DNA of 64,000 nt. Origin: Arthrobacter luteolus NBRC 107841. GTDB taxonomy: Bacteria > Actinomycetota > Actinomycetes > Actinomycetales > Micrococcaceae. Under the pieces are notes generated by a model. It saw nothing but the letters and a program-made list of their open reading frames with translations. It did not search any database and was not told the origin of the DNA. The stretch covers positions 248,001 to 312,000 of the forward strand of contig NZ_BCQM01000002.1 of the NCBI RefSeq assembly GCF_001552075.1. Reading direction: 5' to 3'. The position numbers were made by a program, and so were the translations under genes. Positions 1 to 9,635 of the stretch are shown here, in pieces. Numbering within the stretch: the first letter of the stretch is position 1; the number at the start of each line of letters is the position of its first letter.

Positions 1-516
1 CCGCCTGCCGGTGCGCCGGCTGGACCAGGAACATCGCCTGGTGCTGGTGCTGGTGCTGGTGCTGGTGCTGGTGCTGGTGCTGGTTCACGTACCGGTGCCG
101 GCGCTGAGGCCGGCACCGGAAGGGCCCCGGGAATGATCACGAATGAGAACGATGCCAGCGCTGTCCTGCTGCTCCAGGCCGCCGGCCTCACGTTTCTCTT
201 TACCGGGGACATCGAAGCGGAGGCCGCGGTCCGCCTGCTTCAGTCCACCCCGGCCCTGCGGGATACACGGATCGATGTCCTGAAAGTGGCACACCACGGC
301 GCCCGCAACGGTGGTGCAGCTCTGCCGGCTGCCCTTCAGCCGAGGCTGGCAGTCATTTCAGTGGGCGCGGACAACACCTACGGCCATCCGTCCCCCGACA
401 CACTGGACGCCCTGGAGGCGGCAGGGGCGCAGGTTGCCCGTACCGATCTGCTGGGGACGTTCACCCTGCGGACTGACGGACACCGCCTGACCGTGGAACG
501 GCTTCGAGGCGGCTAG
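1..516 (+). CDS. comEC: ComEC/Rec2 family DNA-uptake protein, C-terminal part (5' end outside window)
   Basis: The reading frame is open from base 1, so only the last 171 codons are present. What remains is the metallo-beta-lactamase-like domain that ends ComEC/Rec2 proteins: FLFTGDIE, KVAHHGARNG and ISVGADNTYGHP motifs are visible. ComEC forms the inner-membrane channel that takes up single-stranded DNA; the N-terminal channel part lies upstream. The visible start carries a Gly-Ala low-complexity run coded by a perfect ggtgct repeat (40-84). In actinobacteria comEC usually sits just before holA, as here, although two minus-strand genes separate them. Family assignment is firm; the upstream boundary is unknown. 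Confidence 0.85.
   Translation, partial: PPAGAPAGPGTSPGAGAGAGAGAGAGAGSRTGAGAEAGTGRAPGMITNENDASAVLLLQAAGLTFLFTGDIEAEAAVRLLQSTPALRDTRIDVLKVAHHGARNGGAALPAALQPRLAVISVGADNTYGHPSPDTLDALEAAGAQVARTDLLGTFTLRTDGHRLTVERLRGG
40..84 (+). repeat. GGTGCT hexanucleotide tandem repeat (7.5 copies) coding Gly-Ala
   Basis: Perfect in-frame ggt-gct repeat inside comEC, giving an alternating Gly-Ala linker just before the metallo-beta-lactamase-like domain. Six-base units keep the frame, so copy number can vary without breaking the gene. Confidence 0.95.
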
Positions 517-651
517 GCGGAAGGTGAGCTGGCAGCAGCCAGGCTCCGCCATGCCGCTCCGCCATACCGCCCCGTCTGCGGGCCAAACACGCGCGGGCCG
601 GCGACCAGCGGGGAACTGGCAGTCAGAGGGGGGGTGGGGCGGGGACCTAAG

Positions 652-1158
652 TCAGGGCAGGGGGACCGGGCGTGTGGCCAGGATCTGTTCGCGCAGAATA
701 TCCGCGTGACCGCAGTGCTGGGCGAGTTCCCGCAGAACGTGAAGCTGCACCCACCGCAGCGGCAGTGGCCCCCGCCGATTTCCGCGGAGCAGGTCATCCC
801 CGCTCATTCCGGCAACGGCCGCCCGGGAGGCGGAAACCGCTTCGGTGTAGGCCGCCAGGACCGAACTGATGCTGTCCGTTTCCGCCAGGTCAAAGGACTC
901 GCCGGGCGTTTCCGGCAGGCCGAGTTCAGCCCGGGACCGGCCCGTGACCGCTTCACTGAACCAGACCTTTTCGACGAACGTGGCGTGTTTGACCAGTCCA
1001 AGCAATGTGGTCTTGGAAGGGACGAGGCGTCTTCGAGCCTCTTCGTCCGTCAGTCCGCGCAGAGACTCAGCCAGCATGCTGCGATGCTGCTCAATGAAGA
1101 GGGTGGATTGGATGTCGGCAGGTGCCTGGTAAACCGAGGCATCATCAGGGTTCGTCAT
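652..1158 (-). CDS. DinB-fold (DUF664-type) protein
   Basis: Protein of 168 residues with the DinB/DUF664 pattern: an N-terminal segment with LRGLTDEEARRRLVPS, then LLGLVKHATFVEKVWF, whose His would be the first metal ligand, and a C-terminal ELAQHCGHADILRE with further His. These small four-helix proteins often bind a divalent metal; some act as thiol-dependent transferases, but no reaction can be given here. The start at 1158 is preferred over an upstream ATG because a strong GGAGGGAAGGA ribosome site precedes it. The EamA exporter ends 58 bp upstream on the same strand. Confidence 0.8.
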   Translation of the reverse strand: MTNPDDASVYQAPADIQSTLFIEQHRSMLAESLRGLTDEEARRRLVPSKTTLLGLVKHATFVEKVWFSEAVTGRSRAELGLPETPGESFDLAETDSISSVLAAYTEAVSASRAAVAGMSGDDLLRGNRRGPLPLRWVQLHVLRELAQHCGHADILREQILATRPVPLP

Positions 1159-1216
1159 GGTGTTCCTTCCCTCCGGGGCTTTTTCATTCAGGTTCACTCA
1201 AGGCAGCAGATTCAGC

Positions 1217-2173
1217 TCAGGAAACCCGCCGCCGCCGGAGCGTAGCGACAGCCACGCCGGCCAGGGCCAGGGCACCGCCGAACAGTGCCGCGGCCGGCGG
1301 CACCTCGCCCAGCAGCAGCCAGGATAGGAGCACAACAACCGCGGGTACAGCATAGGTCGAGGCGGCCGTCCGCCCGGCGCTCGACCGGGACAGGACGTAG
1401 CCCCACGTGGTGAAGGCGATGGCGGTGGGGAACACCCCGAGGTAAACAACGGCGAGGGTAGAGGAGAGCGGTGCCGTGCTGACGGCCTCCACAAGCTGCG
1501 GGGTGAAGGGCAGGCAGACAATAGTCCCGGCGAGACAGCCTATCCAGGTCATGGTGGGAGCATCCACATGCCGCAGCAGGCTTTTCTGCAGCGTCGCTGC
1601 GCTGCCGTAAAGAACAGCTGCCAGCAGGCCAAGGCCCACACCAAGGGCGTCGAACTTTCCGGTGGAGGTCGACACAGCGATGAACACAACGCCGATGAGT
1701 GCGATGAACATGCCGGTGATCAGCCGCCGTGGAAACCCTTCCCCCAAAAACAGGCCGGCCAGGACAGCCACAATCATCGGCGCCAGATTGACCAGCAGTG
1801 CGGCGGTCCCGGCGTCAATATGCTGCTCGGCAGCATTCAGGGCCACATTGTAGGCAGCGAACCAGGCCACGCCCCACACAATAATGAGGGCGAGGACCCG
1901 GCCCCGTGGCAGGCGTATCGTGGCAGCCGGTGCCTGCGGGGTGAAGCGTCTGCGGCCCAGCGCCCGGGTTAGGGGAAGCATCAGCGCCAAAGTCAGGGTG
2001 CCCACGGCGATCCTGCCCAGGGTGAGGGCTCCCGGGGAGTAGTCGGCCGCAGCAGTCCGGATGCCGACAAAGGCCGATGCCCAGAGCAGGACCGTCACTG
2101 CGATGGCTGCCCACACCAGCTTTCCGCTGCCGGCTTTTTCCATGGCGGCGGCGGACCGCGGTGCTGGTGTCAT
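1217..2173 (-). CDS. EamA/DMT-family transporter
   Basis: A 318-residue membrane protein with about ten hydrophobic segments in two repeated halves, as in the drug/metabolite transporter (EamA, RhaT-like) family. Early LLWASAFVGIRTAA and later TWGYVLSRSSAGRTAASTYAVPAVVVLLSWLLLGE are family hallmarks. It probably exports a small metabolite, but the substrate cannot be read from sequence. The start at 2173 is chosen because AATGAT lies six bases upstream, possibly a -10 box for a leaderless transcript; an internal ATG at 2143 is possible. It is divergent from holA and lies before the DinB-fold gene. Confidence 0.8.
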   Translation of the reverse strand: MTPAPRSAAAMEKAGSGKLVWAAIAVTVLLWASAFVGIRTAAADYSPGALTLGRIAVGTLTLALMLPLTRALGRRRFTPQAPAATIRLPRGRVLALIIVWGVAWFAAYNVALNAAEQHIDAGTAALLVNLAPMIVAVLAGLFLGEGFPRRLITGMFIALIGVVFIAVSTSTGKFDALGVGLGLLAAVLYGSAATLQKSLLRHVDAPTMTWIGCLAGTIVCLPFTPQLVEAVSTAPLSSTLAVVYLGVFPTAIAFTTWGYVLSRSSAGRTAASTYAVPAVVVLLSWLLLGEVPPAAALFGGALALAGVAVATLRRRRVS

Positions 2174-2354
2174 GGAAGCATCATTCCCGGTTACGGGACG
2201 GGGCACCAACCGGAGTCCTGATATGTCTGAGCCGCTGTTGTTCCGGGCGTGCCGGATGTGGCTGAAACGACCGCCGGGGGAGTTGGCCCCAGGCGCAGCG
2301 CGTGGCAATGTTGGGAGTGATCTTTCCCAATCCCAGTCCAGGAGCAGCACACCC

Positions 2355-3374
2355 GTGAATCCGGCCGTACCTAAGAAGTCTTCCGCGAAGCCGGCGGCCG
2401 GATCAATTTCCTGGCGGCAGGTGGAGCCGGCACCAGTGGTGCTGCTCACCGGACCGGAAGAGTACCTCGCCGGGCGAGCGATGGAGAGCATCCGCCGGCA
2501 GAGCCGCAGCCAGGCACCGGACACCGAAGTCATCCGGATCGATGCCGCCGCCTACACGGCGGGAGAACTGACCCTGATCGCCAGCCCCTCACTTTTTGGT
2601 GAAGCCAAGCTGATTGAGGCAGCCAACCTGGCCCACATGAGCGAGGATTTCCTCATTGACACGCTCGCCTACCTGAAAGATCCCGCACCGGACACCGTGC
2701 TGGTGCTGCACCACGCGGGAGGCAACCGGGGGAAGAAGCTCCTCGACGCAGTGAAGGCAGCCAAGGCACCGGTGGTCGACTGCCAGCCATTCAAGAAGGA
2801 CTCCGACAAGGTGGACTTCGTGACCCAGGAGTTCCGGTCCGCGAAACGCCGCATTGACAGTGCGGCCGTCCGGGCACTGGTCAGCGCTGTCGGCTCAAGC
2901 CTGTCCGAACTCGCTGCCGCCTGCCAGCAGCTGATGAACGATGCCGCCGGGGAAATCACCGAGGAAACCGTCGAAAAATACTACGGCGGCCGCGTGGAAG
3001 CCACCGCTTTCAAGGTGGCCGACGCCGCGCTGGCCGGGCGTGCCGGAGCGGCACTGTCCATGCTGCGGCATGCCCTGGCCACCGGGGTTGACCCGGTGCC
3101 GCTGGTGGCTGCGCTGGCGATGAAGGTCCGTGCCGTGGCACGGGTCGCCGACCTCCGGGGATCCTCTGCGTCCCTGGCCAAGGACCTGGGCATGGCACCC
3201 TGGCAGGTTGACCAGGCCCGCCGGGACGCGCAGCGTTTCTCCGCCGAGTCGCTGATCAAGGCAGTCCAGGTTCTCGCCGAAGCCGATGCCCAGGTCAAGG
3301 GCGCCGGCCGGGATCCGGTGTACGCCGTCGAACGCGCCGTCACCGTCATCGCCCTGGCCGCGTCGGGCCGCTGA
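2355..3374 (+). CDS. holA: DNA polymerase III subunit delta
   Basis: Clamp-loader delta subunit, which opens the beta sliding clamp during replication. The protein has 339 residues from the GTG at 2355, a usual family length; VVLLTGPEEYLAGRA near the N-terminus and the helical ALSMLRHALATGVDPVPLVAALAMKVR stretch in the last third are typical. The frame stays open further upstream, but that part runs against the EamA gene and looks unlike the family. The GTG has an AGGAG about 12 bases upstream. Position after comEC and before rpsT is conserved in actinobacteria. Confidence 0.88.
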   Translation: MNPAVPKKSSAKPAAGSISWRQVEPAPVVLLTGPEEYLAGRAMESIRRQSRSQAPDTEVIRIDAAAYTAGELTLIASPSLFGEAKLIEAANLAHMSEDFLIDTLAYLKDPAPDTVLVLHHAGGNRGKKLLDAVKAAKAPVVDCQPFKKDSDKVDFVTQEFRSAKRRIDSAAVRALVSAVGSSLSELAAACQQLMNDAAGEITEETVEKYYGGRVEATAFKVADAALAGRAGAALSMLRHALATGVDPVPLVAALAMKVRAVARVADLRGSSASLAKDLGMAPWQVDQARRDAQRFSAESLIKAVQVLAEADAQVKGAGRDPVYAVERAVTVIALAASGR

Positions 3375-3411
3375 CCGGCTCCGGAGAAGTAGACAAAGAA
3401 GACAAGAAGAC

Positions 3412-4071
3412 ATGGCGAAGAAAACGCTTCATCCGCCGCGGATCAGCGGCATCACGCTCCCGGCTCTGGCGCAGGGAGAACCGGGACTCCTGCGGGCCCA
3501 CGGACAGTACGACGGCGAGAGCTTTGCGGGTGCCGACCTGAGCGGACAGGTCCTGGATGGAATCTCCTTCAGTGAATGCGAGCTCACCGGCGCGGACGCC
3601 CACGAGGCCAGTCTCCGGAATGCCCGGTTCCTGGATACCAGGGTGGAGCGGCTCAACGCTCCGGTCCTCACGGCACCAGGCCTGGTCCTCCGTGATGTCT
3701 CAATCGGGTCCTCCCGGATCGGGTCTGCCGAAGCCTTTTCATCGGAGTGGAATGCCGTGAGCATAGACGGCAGCAAGCTGGACTTCCTCAACCTGCGGGG
3801 ATCGGTACTCAGGGACGTTTCCTTCAGTGATTGCGTTATCGGTGAACTGGACCTCGGCGGCGCCAGACTCACCCGGGCGTCTTTTAACAACACCCGGATC
3901 GACTCCCTGCTGCTGGATCAGGCAGTCCTGGAACACGTGGACCTGCGCGGTGCCTCCATCCGCGGAATCTCCGGACTGGGCTCCCTCCGCGGGGCGACGC
4001 TGAGCTCCCTCCAGCTGGTTGATTTCGCCGGTGCGCTGGCGAACCATCTGGGGATCAACATTTCGGACTAA
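3412..4071 (+). CDS. Pentapeptide-repeat protein
   Basis: A 219-residue soluble protein rich in degenerate pentapeptide repeats of the A(D/N)LXX type: FAGADLSGQVLDGISFSECE near residue 40, then LNLRGSVLRDVSF, LDLGGARLTRASF and VDLRGASIRG. Such proteins fold as a right-handed quadrilateral beta helix. Some (MfpA, Qnr) mimic DNA and bind gyrase, but many have no known role, and this one has no feature that decides. It begins 37 bp after holA on the same strand, so it may be cotranscribed. The ATG at 3412 follows a purine-rich AAGAAGACAAGAAGA stretch. Confidence 0.82.
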   Translation: MAKKTLHPPRISGITLPALAQGEPGLLRAHGQYDGESFAGADLSGQVLDGISFSECELTGADAHEASLRNARFLDTRVERLNAPVLTAPGLVLRDVSIGSSRIGSAEAFSSEWNAVSIDGSKLDFLNLRGSVLRDVSFSDCVIGELDLGGARLTRASFNNTRIDSLLLDQAVLEHVDLRGASIRGISGLGSLRGATLSSLQLVDFAGALANHLGINISD

Positions 4072-4107
4072 CAGCGCAGCCGCCGGCTCTCAACGCAGGC
4101 GGCAAGG

Positions 4108-5085
4108 CTATTCAGCGGCGAGGAGCCCCAGCAGCTCAAGTTCCTCTCCCCGCGTGAGCCCGGATCTGCGCGGCCGGTCCAGCCCGCGCTCCCGTTCATC
4201 TCTGACCACCCGGTCCAGAGTGTCGCCGAGCGCCGAGATTTCACCGCCGGCGGCGTGGAAGGCAGCATTGTTCCGCTGGGCAAACCCGGCGTCCACACCA
4301 GGCAGCCACAGTGGAAGCGACCGGGGCCCGGCCCAGTAGTGCACATCCTTCTCCAGCAGCCAGCTCTCCGGAGCGCTGACCAGCTCACCGTCAAAACCGG
4401 CAGCGTCGGCAGCCTGGTCCAGCACCTCCCGGAGGGAATACCTGTCTCCGGTAGCATTCAGGACGCCGGTTAGGCCCTCGGCACCCGCAGCCACCAGCCA
4501 GGATGCCAGATCAGCGGCCTCGAGGACCTGCACCCAGCGGCCCTCACATTCCGGCACCAGCACGGGACCGCTCCCGGCCAGGGCAAAGCGGGCCGGCCAG
4601 TACCCGAACCGGTCGCTGGCATCTCCCGGACCGGCCAGCAAGCCAGGCCGGACAATCAGCAGCCGGTCCGCCAGGGCATCGGTGCTCATGCGTTCGGCAG
4701 CGGCTTTTGCTCCGGCATAGTCCTCCGCACCCACCGACTCGACCAGGGCAGCGGACTCGTCCGCATCCGGGGTTGAGTCCCCGGCGTAAACCGAGACGGA
4801 GGAAATCAGTGTCCAGTGCGCCGCCGTCGGACCTACCGCCTCCAGCGCGCCGGAGACCAGTGTTGCCTCGTACCCCAGCTCGATCACTTCGTCCCAGGGC
4901 TGTCCCTCGACGGCGGCGTAGGCGTCCGGGAGCAGCCGGTCGCTTCGGAGAAGCGAGGCACCCGCTGGAACCTGGCCGGATTCGCCCCTCGCGAGGCAGG
5001 TGACGGCGTCGCCGTGGTCCAGCAACGCTCCGGCTAATTCGCGGCCAAGCCAGGCGGTGCCGCCCAGGATGAGTACTCTGCGCAT
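4108..5085 (-). CDS. NAD-dependent epimerase/dehydratase-like protein
   Basis: Extended short-chain dehydrogenase fold of 325 residues. It starts with a Rossmann motif LILGGTAWLGRELA (residues 5-18), and has SSVSVYAG and a YAGAK pair (YxxxK) in the catalytic positions. This group includes nucleotide-sugar epimerases and atypical reductases; the substrate cannot be named. The ATG at 5085 is the only sensible start. There is no clear ribosome site; TTTACT lies six bases upstream, a weak leaderless -10 candidate. It is separated from rpsT by a terminator. Confidence 0.75.
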   Translation of the reverse strand: MRRVLILGGTAWLGRELAGALLDHGDAVTCLARGESGQVPAGASLLRSDRLLPDAYAAVEGQPWDEVIELGYEATLVSGALEAVGPTAAHWTLISSVSVYAGDSTPDADESAALVESVGAEDYAGAKAAAERMSTDALADRLLIVRPGLLAGPGDASDRFGYWPARFALAGSGPVLVPECEGRWVQVLEAADLASWLVAAGAEGLTGVLNATGDRYSLREVLDQAADAAGFDGELVSAPESWLLEKDVHYWAGPRSLPLWLPGVDAGFAQRNNAAFHAAGGEISALGDTLDRVVRDERERGLDRPRRSGLTRGEELELLGLLAAE

Positions 5086-5151
5086 GCTGCCAGTAAAGCA
5101 CCATGCCGGTGCCGTGACACACGCTGCCGTGAAGGCCGTTTAAAAGCAGTA

Positions 5152-5175
5152 TGGCCGGTCCCGAAGGACCGGCCA
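5152..5175 (-). terminator. Rho-independent terminator after rpsT
   Basis: A perfect 10-bp stem (tggccggtcc / ggaccggcca) with a four-base loop, followed on the minus strand by TACTGCTTTTA. It lies 28 bp after the rpsT stop. Confidence 0.8.
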
Positions 5176-5202
5176 CACCTGGTAAGACTAAAGCCGCAAC
5201 GC

Positions 5203-5463
5203 TTAGAGTGCGTTGACCTTCTTGGAGATGGCCGACTTGCGGTTAGCAGCGTTGTTCTTGTGGATAACGCCCTTGCTGACAGCCTTGTCCAGCTTGCGGG
5301 TCGCAGCCTGCAGCGCTGCCTGAGCGGCATCCTTGTCAGCTGAGGTGACGGCAGTATCCACGTTGCGGATAAGCGTCTTCAGCTCGGACTTCACCGAGTT
5401 GTTGCGCTGGCGCGCCTTCTCGTTGGTGAGGATGCGCTTCTTCTGGGACTTAATATTGGCCAC
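5203..5463 (-). CDS. rpsT: 30S ribosomal protein S20
   Basis: A basic 86-residue protein starting [21 protein letters not shown], the standard S20 N-terminus, which binds the 5' domain of 16S rRNA during small-subunit assembly. The full length matches the family. It stands alone between two minus-strand genes; the actinobacterial neighbourhood holA-rpsT-lepA is preserved, with rpsT opposite to both. A GAGAG lies upstream of the ATG, and a strong terminator follows. Confidence 0.97.
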   Translation of the reverse strand: MANIKSQKKRILTNEKARQRNNSVKSELKTLIRNVDTAVTSADKDAAQAALQAATRKLDKAVSKGVIHKNNAANRKSAISKKVNAL

Positions 5464-5662
5464 TTATAAACTCTCTTTGTATTGCGGACTTGGTCGGTGA
5501 GGGAATTTCAGACCAGACATTGACTGAGCGGCGTGGGGATACCGTAATGGCGCCCGGCCTGAAGTGCCCGTCGACCTGCGCGGACACACAGCAATAAATG
5601 TTAGCAGAACTTTGGCCTGGATGTGTGATCCGGCGGCACCCGGAGCACGCTCCCGGCATTCC

Positions 5663-6271
5663 TTATCCGGAACGCGCCGTGAGCCGCGCCGCTACTTTCT
5701 CGAAGACCGCCCGGCTGACGACGGCGCCCTCCCGCCGGATCGAGCCCGGCTCAAGCTGCAGGATCCGGTCCAGCTTCACCTCGCTGGGCCGGCCCTTGCT
5801 GTCCCAGGCGCCGGTGCCGATGTCGACATAGTCCGGATCGGCGTCGAATGCGTTGTTACGGTCCCGGGAGGTGAGCATCAGTCCCAGCAGCTGCCGCCCG
5901 GAACGTCCGATCAGCAGGACCGGACGGTCCTTGCCCTGGGCCGGATCCTCCTCATACGGAACCCAGGCCCACACCACTTCGCCTGGATCCGGGGAGCCGT
6001 CCGGCCGCGGGGCGTACACCGGTGAAACCGGACCCCGGTAGTCTCCGGCGTAGTTCCGGTTTCCATGGGATGCTCCGGACGACGGCGGTGCTCCGGACGA
6101 CGACGGCGGTGCTCCGGATGACGATGGCGGTGCCGGCCGGGGAGGGGTCCGGGAACCGGTGCGGGCAGTACCAGAAGGCCGGGACGGCCGGGCCGGTCCC
6201 GGGGCGAGGGAGCGGGCCGCGCGCAGCACGGTCCGGGCCAGTCCGATCAGGTTCCGGGAAGAAAACGCCAT
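5663..6271 (-). CDS. PemK/MazF-fold protein with long disordered N-terminus, no adjacent antitoxin
   Basis: The C-terminal ~115 residues resemble the PemK/MazF fold: PGEVVWAWVPYEEDPAQGKD followed by RPVLLIGR, then LMLTSRD and VKLDRILQLEPGSI. The first ~85 residues are Pro/Ser/Gly/Ala-rich with three SSSGAPP-like repeats, probably a flexible tail. Members of the fold are mostly mRNA endoribonucleases, but no antitoxin gene lies on either side (rpsT and lepA), so a toxin role is doubtful. Leaderless start: TAGGAT lies six bases before the ATG at 6271. Divergent from lepA. Confidence 0.75.
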   Translation of the reverse strand: MAFSSRNLIGLARTVLRAARSLAPGPARPSRPSGTARTGSRTPPRPAPPSSSGAPPSSSGAPPSSGASHGNRNYAGDYRGPVSPVYAPRPDGSPDPGEVVWAWVPYEEDPAQGKDRPVLLIGRSGRQLLGLMLTSRDRNNAFDADPDYVDIGTGAWDSKGRPSEVKLDRILQLEPGSIRREGAVVSRAVFEKVAARLTARSG

Positions 6272-6277
6272 ACCTGC

Positions 6278-6283
6278 ATCCTA
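6278..6283 (-). promoter_or_regulatory. -10 box of leaderless PemK/MazF-fold gene
   Basis: TAGGAT on the minus strand, six bases before the ATG at 6271. No ribosome site is present, so the transcript probably begins at the start codon. Confidence 0.6.
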
Positions 6284-6488
6284 GGTGCCCTGCCTGGCCG
6301 CCGGAGTTCGGGTCCGGCGGCCGAAACGTGGGAGACTGTTAAGTTAGAAACAGCTTATAAACCCATCTGCTCCACCAACCCTGCGCGCAGGTCCACACCC
6401 GCCCGAGCAGCCAACGGCCCACAGCACTACGGCCGCAGGCGTACGGCCAGGAAACGGACACGACGCAAACAGCAAAGGAACCGCCACA

Positions 6489-8342
6489 GTGTCACCCATG
6501 GCCCGCTTCTCACCGGTGCCTGCCGCGACGGATCCGGCGATCATCAGAAACTTCTGCATCATCGCCCACATCGACCACGGCAAGTCCACCCTGGCCGACC
6601 GCATGCTCCAGTCCACCGGCGTCGTCGAGCACCGGAACATGAAGGCCCAGTATCTGGACCGGATGGACATCGAGCGTGAGCGCGGAATCACCATCAAGTC
6701 CCAGGCCGTGCGGATGCCGTGGGAGCTCGACGGCGAGTCCTACGCCCTGAACATGATCGATACCCCGGGCCACGTGGACTTCACCTACGAGGTCTCCCGG
6801 TCCCTGGCCGCCTGCGAAGGCGCAGTGCTGCTGGTGGACGCTGCCCAGGGCATCGAGGCCCAGACGCTGGCCAACCTCTACCTGGCGATGGAGAACGATC
6901 TCACCATCATTCCGGTCCTCAACAAGATCGACCTTCCGGCAGCGCAGCCGGAGAAGTACGCCGAGGAACTGGCGAAGCTGATCGGCGGCGATCCCGCGGA
7001 TGTCCTGCGCGTCTCCGGCAAGACCGGTGTGGGCGTCGAAGCCCTGCTGGACCAGATCGTCCGCGACATTCCGGCGCCGGTGGGGGATCCCGACGCTCCG
7101 GCCCGCGCCATGATCTTCGACTCCGTGTATGACACCTACCGCGGCGTCGTCACCTATGTCCGTGTGGTGGACGGCAAGCTCTCGCCCCGGGAACGCATCC
7201 AGATGATGTCTACCCGGGCCAGCCACGAACTCCTCGAAATCGGTGTCAGCTCGCCCGAACCCACCCCGTCCAAGGGGCTGGGCGTCGGCGAGGTTGGCTA
7301 TCTCATCACCGGTGTGAAGGACGTGCGGCTGTCCAAGGTGGGCGACACCGTCACCAACCTGGCCAAACCCGCATCCGAGTCACTGCCCGGCTACGCCGAT
7401 CCCAAGCCCATGGTGTTCTCCGGGCTGTACCCGATCGACGGCGCCGACTACCCGGTGCTGCGCGACGCGCTCGAAAAGCTGATGCTCAATGACGCCGCCC
7501 TGGTGTACGAACCCGAAACGTCGGCGGCACTGGGCTTCGGTTTCCGCGTTGGCTTCCTGGGCCTGCTGCACCTGGAAATCACCCGCGAACGGCTCGAGCG
7601 CGAATACAACCTGGACCTGATCTCGACTGCCCCCAACGTGGAGTACGAGGTGACGCTGGAGGACAAGAAGGTCGTCACCGTGACCAACCCCAGCGAATAC
7701 CCCACCGGAAAGATCGCCGAAGTCCGCGAGCCGATGGTGTCCGCCACCATCCTGGCACCGAACGAATTCGTCGGCGCCATCATGGAGCTGTGCCAGACCC
7801 GCCGCGGCGTCCTGGGCGGCATGGACTACCTCTCCGAGGACCGGGTGGAAATCCGGTACCGCCTGCCGCTGGCCGAGATCGTCTTCGACTTCTTTGACAT
7901 CCTCAAGTCCAAAACACGGGGCTACGCCTCGCTGGACTGGAAGGCCGACGGCGAGCAGGTTGCCGACCTGGTCAAGGTGGACATCCTGCTGCAGGGCGAA
8001 CAGGTGGACGCGTTCAGCTCCATCACCCACAAGGACAAGGCGTACTCCTACGGAGTGATGATGACCGGCAAGCTCCGCGAACTCATTCCGCGGCAGCAGT
8101 TCGAGGTGCCGATCCAGGCGGCTATCGGCTCCCGCATCATCGCCCGCGAATCCATCCGCGCCATCCGCAAGGATGTCCTGGCCAAGTGCTACGGCGGCGA
8201 CATCAGCCGTAAGCGCAAACTGCTGGAAAAGCAGAAGGAAGGCAAGAAGCGCATGAAGATGGTCGGCCGCGTTGAGGTGCCGCAGGAAGCCTTCGTCGCC
8301 GCGCTGTCCTCCGATGAGTCCAAGGACAAATCCAAAAAGTGA
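6489..8342 (+). CDS. lepA: Translation elongation factor 4
   Basis: LepA/EF4, a ribosome-bound GTPase that acts on stalled or back-translocated ribosomes. 617 residues, full length. The G1 loop AHIDHGKST (residues 26-34), G2/G3 [11 protein letters not shown] and DTPGHVDF, and G4 NKID are present, and the C-terminal lysine-rich [19 protein letters not shown] is the LepA-specific tail. The GTG start follows AAAGGA at nine bases; an in-frame ATG three codons later is the alternative. The stop overlaps the hemW start by four bases, so the two are coupled. Confidence 0.97.
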   Translation: MSPMARFSPVPAATDPAIIRNFCIIAHIDHGKSTLADRMLQSTGVVEHRNMKAQYLDRMDIERERGITIKSQAVRMPWELDGESYALNMIDTPGHVDFTYEVSRSLAACEGAVLLVDAAQGIEAQTLANLYLAMENDLTIIPVLNKIDLPAAQPEKYAEELAKLIGGDPADVLRVSGKTGVGVEALLDQIVRDIPAPVGDPDAPARAMIFDSVYDTYRGVVTYVRVVDGKLSPRERIQMMSTRASHELLEIGVSSPEPTPSKGLGVGEVGYLITGVKDVRLSKVGDTVTNLAKPASESLPGYADPKPMVFSGLYPIDGADYPVLRDALEKLMLNDAALVYEPETSAALGFGFRVGFLGLLHLEITRERLEREYNLDLISTAPNVEYEVTLEDKKVVTVTNPSEYPTGKIAEVREPMVSATILAPNEFVGAIMELCQTRRGVLGGMDYLSEDRVEIRYRLPLAEIVFDFFDILKSKTRGYASLDWKADGEQVADLVKVDILLQGEQVDAFSSITHKDKAYSYGVMMTGKLRELIPRQQFEVPIQAAIGSRIIARESIRAIRKDVLAKCYGGDISRKRKLLEKQKEGKKRMKMVGRVEVPQEAFVAALSSDESKDKSKK

Positions 8343-9568
8343 CACCCAGCGCACTGCCCCTCGGAGATCCCGCTCCGAAGGACGGGATCCTTCCGGCCCA
8401 GGCCGCCGCCGCGGCGGCCGGGCGCCGGTTTGGCCTCTACGTCCACATTCCGTTCTGCGCCGTCCGCTGCGGCTACTGCGATTTCAACACCTACACCGCC
8501 ACGGAACTGGGCGGCGGCGCCTCGCAGGTTGAGTATGCGGCGACGGCGCAGCAGGAAGTCCGGTTCGCCGCCGGCGCGCTGGAAGCCTCCGGAGTCCCGC
8601 ACCGCCCCATCGAGACGGTGTTCTTCGGCGGCGGGACACCCACTCTGCTCCCGGCGGAGGACCTCGCCGCAATCCTGGGCACCGCCGTCGAACAGTGGGG
8701 GCTGGCCCCGGGCGCTGAGGTGACCACCGAAGCCAATCCCGATTCCGTGACCCCTGAATCGCTGCAGCTGCTCGCTGACGCGGGGTTCACCCGGGTGTCC
8801 TTCGGTATGCAGTCTGCCGTTCCGCATGTGCTGGCGGTCCTGGACCGCACGCACACACCGTCCCGCGTCCCGCAGGCCGTGAAGTGGGCGCGCGACGCCG
8901 GCCTGAAGGTTAGTGTGGACCTGATCTACGGGACGCCGGGGGAGTCCCTGGCGGACTGGAAATACTCGGTCGAGGAAGCGCTCAGCTACGAACCCGACCA
9001 CATCTCCGCCTACGCGCTGATCATCGAAGACGGCACCAAGCTCGCGGCACGCATCCGCCGCGGCGAGGTGCCCCCAATCGATGACGATGACCACGCGGAC
9101 AAGTACCTGCTGGCGGAGGAAATGTTCTCGGCTGCCGGTCTCACCTGGTACGAGGTAAGCAACTGGGCACGGACTCCGGCGGACGAATGCCGGCACAACA
9201 TGGCCTACTGGCGCAGTGACGACTGGTGGGGAATCGGTCCTGGCGCACACTCGCACGTCGGTGGTATCCGCTGGTGGAACGCCAAGCACCCCACCGCGTA
9301 CGCGGGCCGCATCGCCGCCGGTGAGTCTCCCGCCGTCGGACGCGAAACCCTGGACGCGGACACCCGTTACCTCGAAGACGTGATGCTGCGTGCCCGGCTG
9401 GCCGAAGGCATTGCCCGGGACCACCTACGTCCCGAAGGCCGCCTTGCCATCGCCGGCCTGATCGCGGACGGGCTTGTCGAGCCGCGGGCAGCCTTCTCGG
9501 GCACCGTGGTCCTCACGCTCAAGGGCAGACTCCTGGCCGACGCCGTGGTGCGAAGGCTGCTGCCTTAG
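8339..9568 (+). CDS. hemW: HemW-type radical SAM heme chaperone
   Basis: Often annotated as oxygen-independent coproporphyrinogen III oxidase. The 409-residue protein has the radical SAM cluster CAVRCGYC (Cys40, Cys44, Cys47), i.e. CxxxCxxC without the extra cysteine of true Hem[11 protein letters not shown] follows near residue 90. HemW binds heme and probably inserts it into respiratory enzymes. Starts with a GTG inside the lepA stop (GTGA overlap). A bidirectional terminator follows. Confidence 0.92.
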   Translation: MTPSALPLGDPAPKDGILPAQAAAAAAGRRFGLYVHIPFCAVRCGYCDFNTYTATELGGGASQVEYAATAQQEVRFAAGALEASGVPHRPIETVFFGGGTPTLLPAEDLAAILGTAVEQWGLAPGAEVTTEANPDSVTPESLQLLADAGFTRVSFGMQSAVPHVLAVLDRTHTPSRVPQAVKWARDAGLKVSVDLIYGTPGESLADWKYSVEEALSYEPDHISAYALIIEDGTKLAARIRRGEVPPIDDDDHADKYLLAEEMFSAAGLTWYEVSNWARTPADECRHNMAYWRSDDWWGIGPGAHSHVGGIRWWNAKHPTAYAGRIAAGESPAVGRETLDADTRYLEDVMLRARLAEGIARDHLRPEGRLAIAGLIADGLVEPRAAFSGTVVLTLKGRLLADAVVRRLLP

Positions 9569-9590
9569 GACGACAAGCTGCCTGGCACAC

Positions 9591-9626
9591 GGAAAAGCCC
9601 GCCATCATGTGATGGCGGGCTTTTCC
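9591..9626. terminator. Bidirectional terminator between hemW and DUF4870 gene
   Basis: Two 17-base arms (ggaaaagcccgccatca and its complement) around a two-base centre, with A tracts left and T tracts right, serving the convergent genes on both strands. Confidence 0.92.
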
Positions 9627-9635
9627 GTTGAGCGG

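Noticed and set aside
5663-6271. Classical type II toxin-antitoxin pair
   Set aside because: No antitoxin gene lies within 300 bp on either side.
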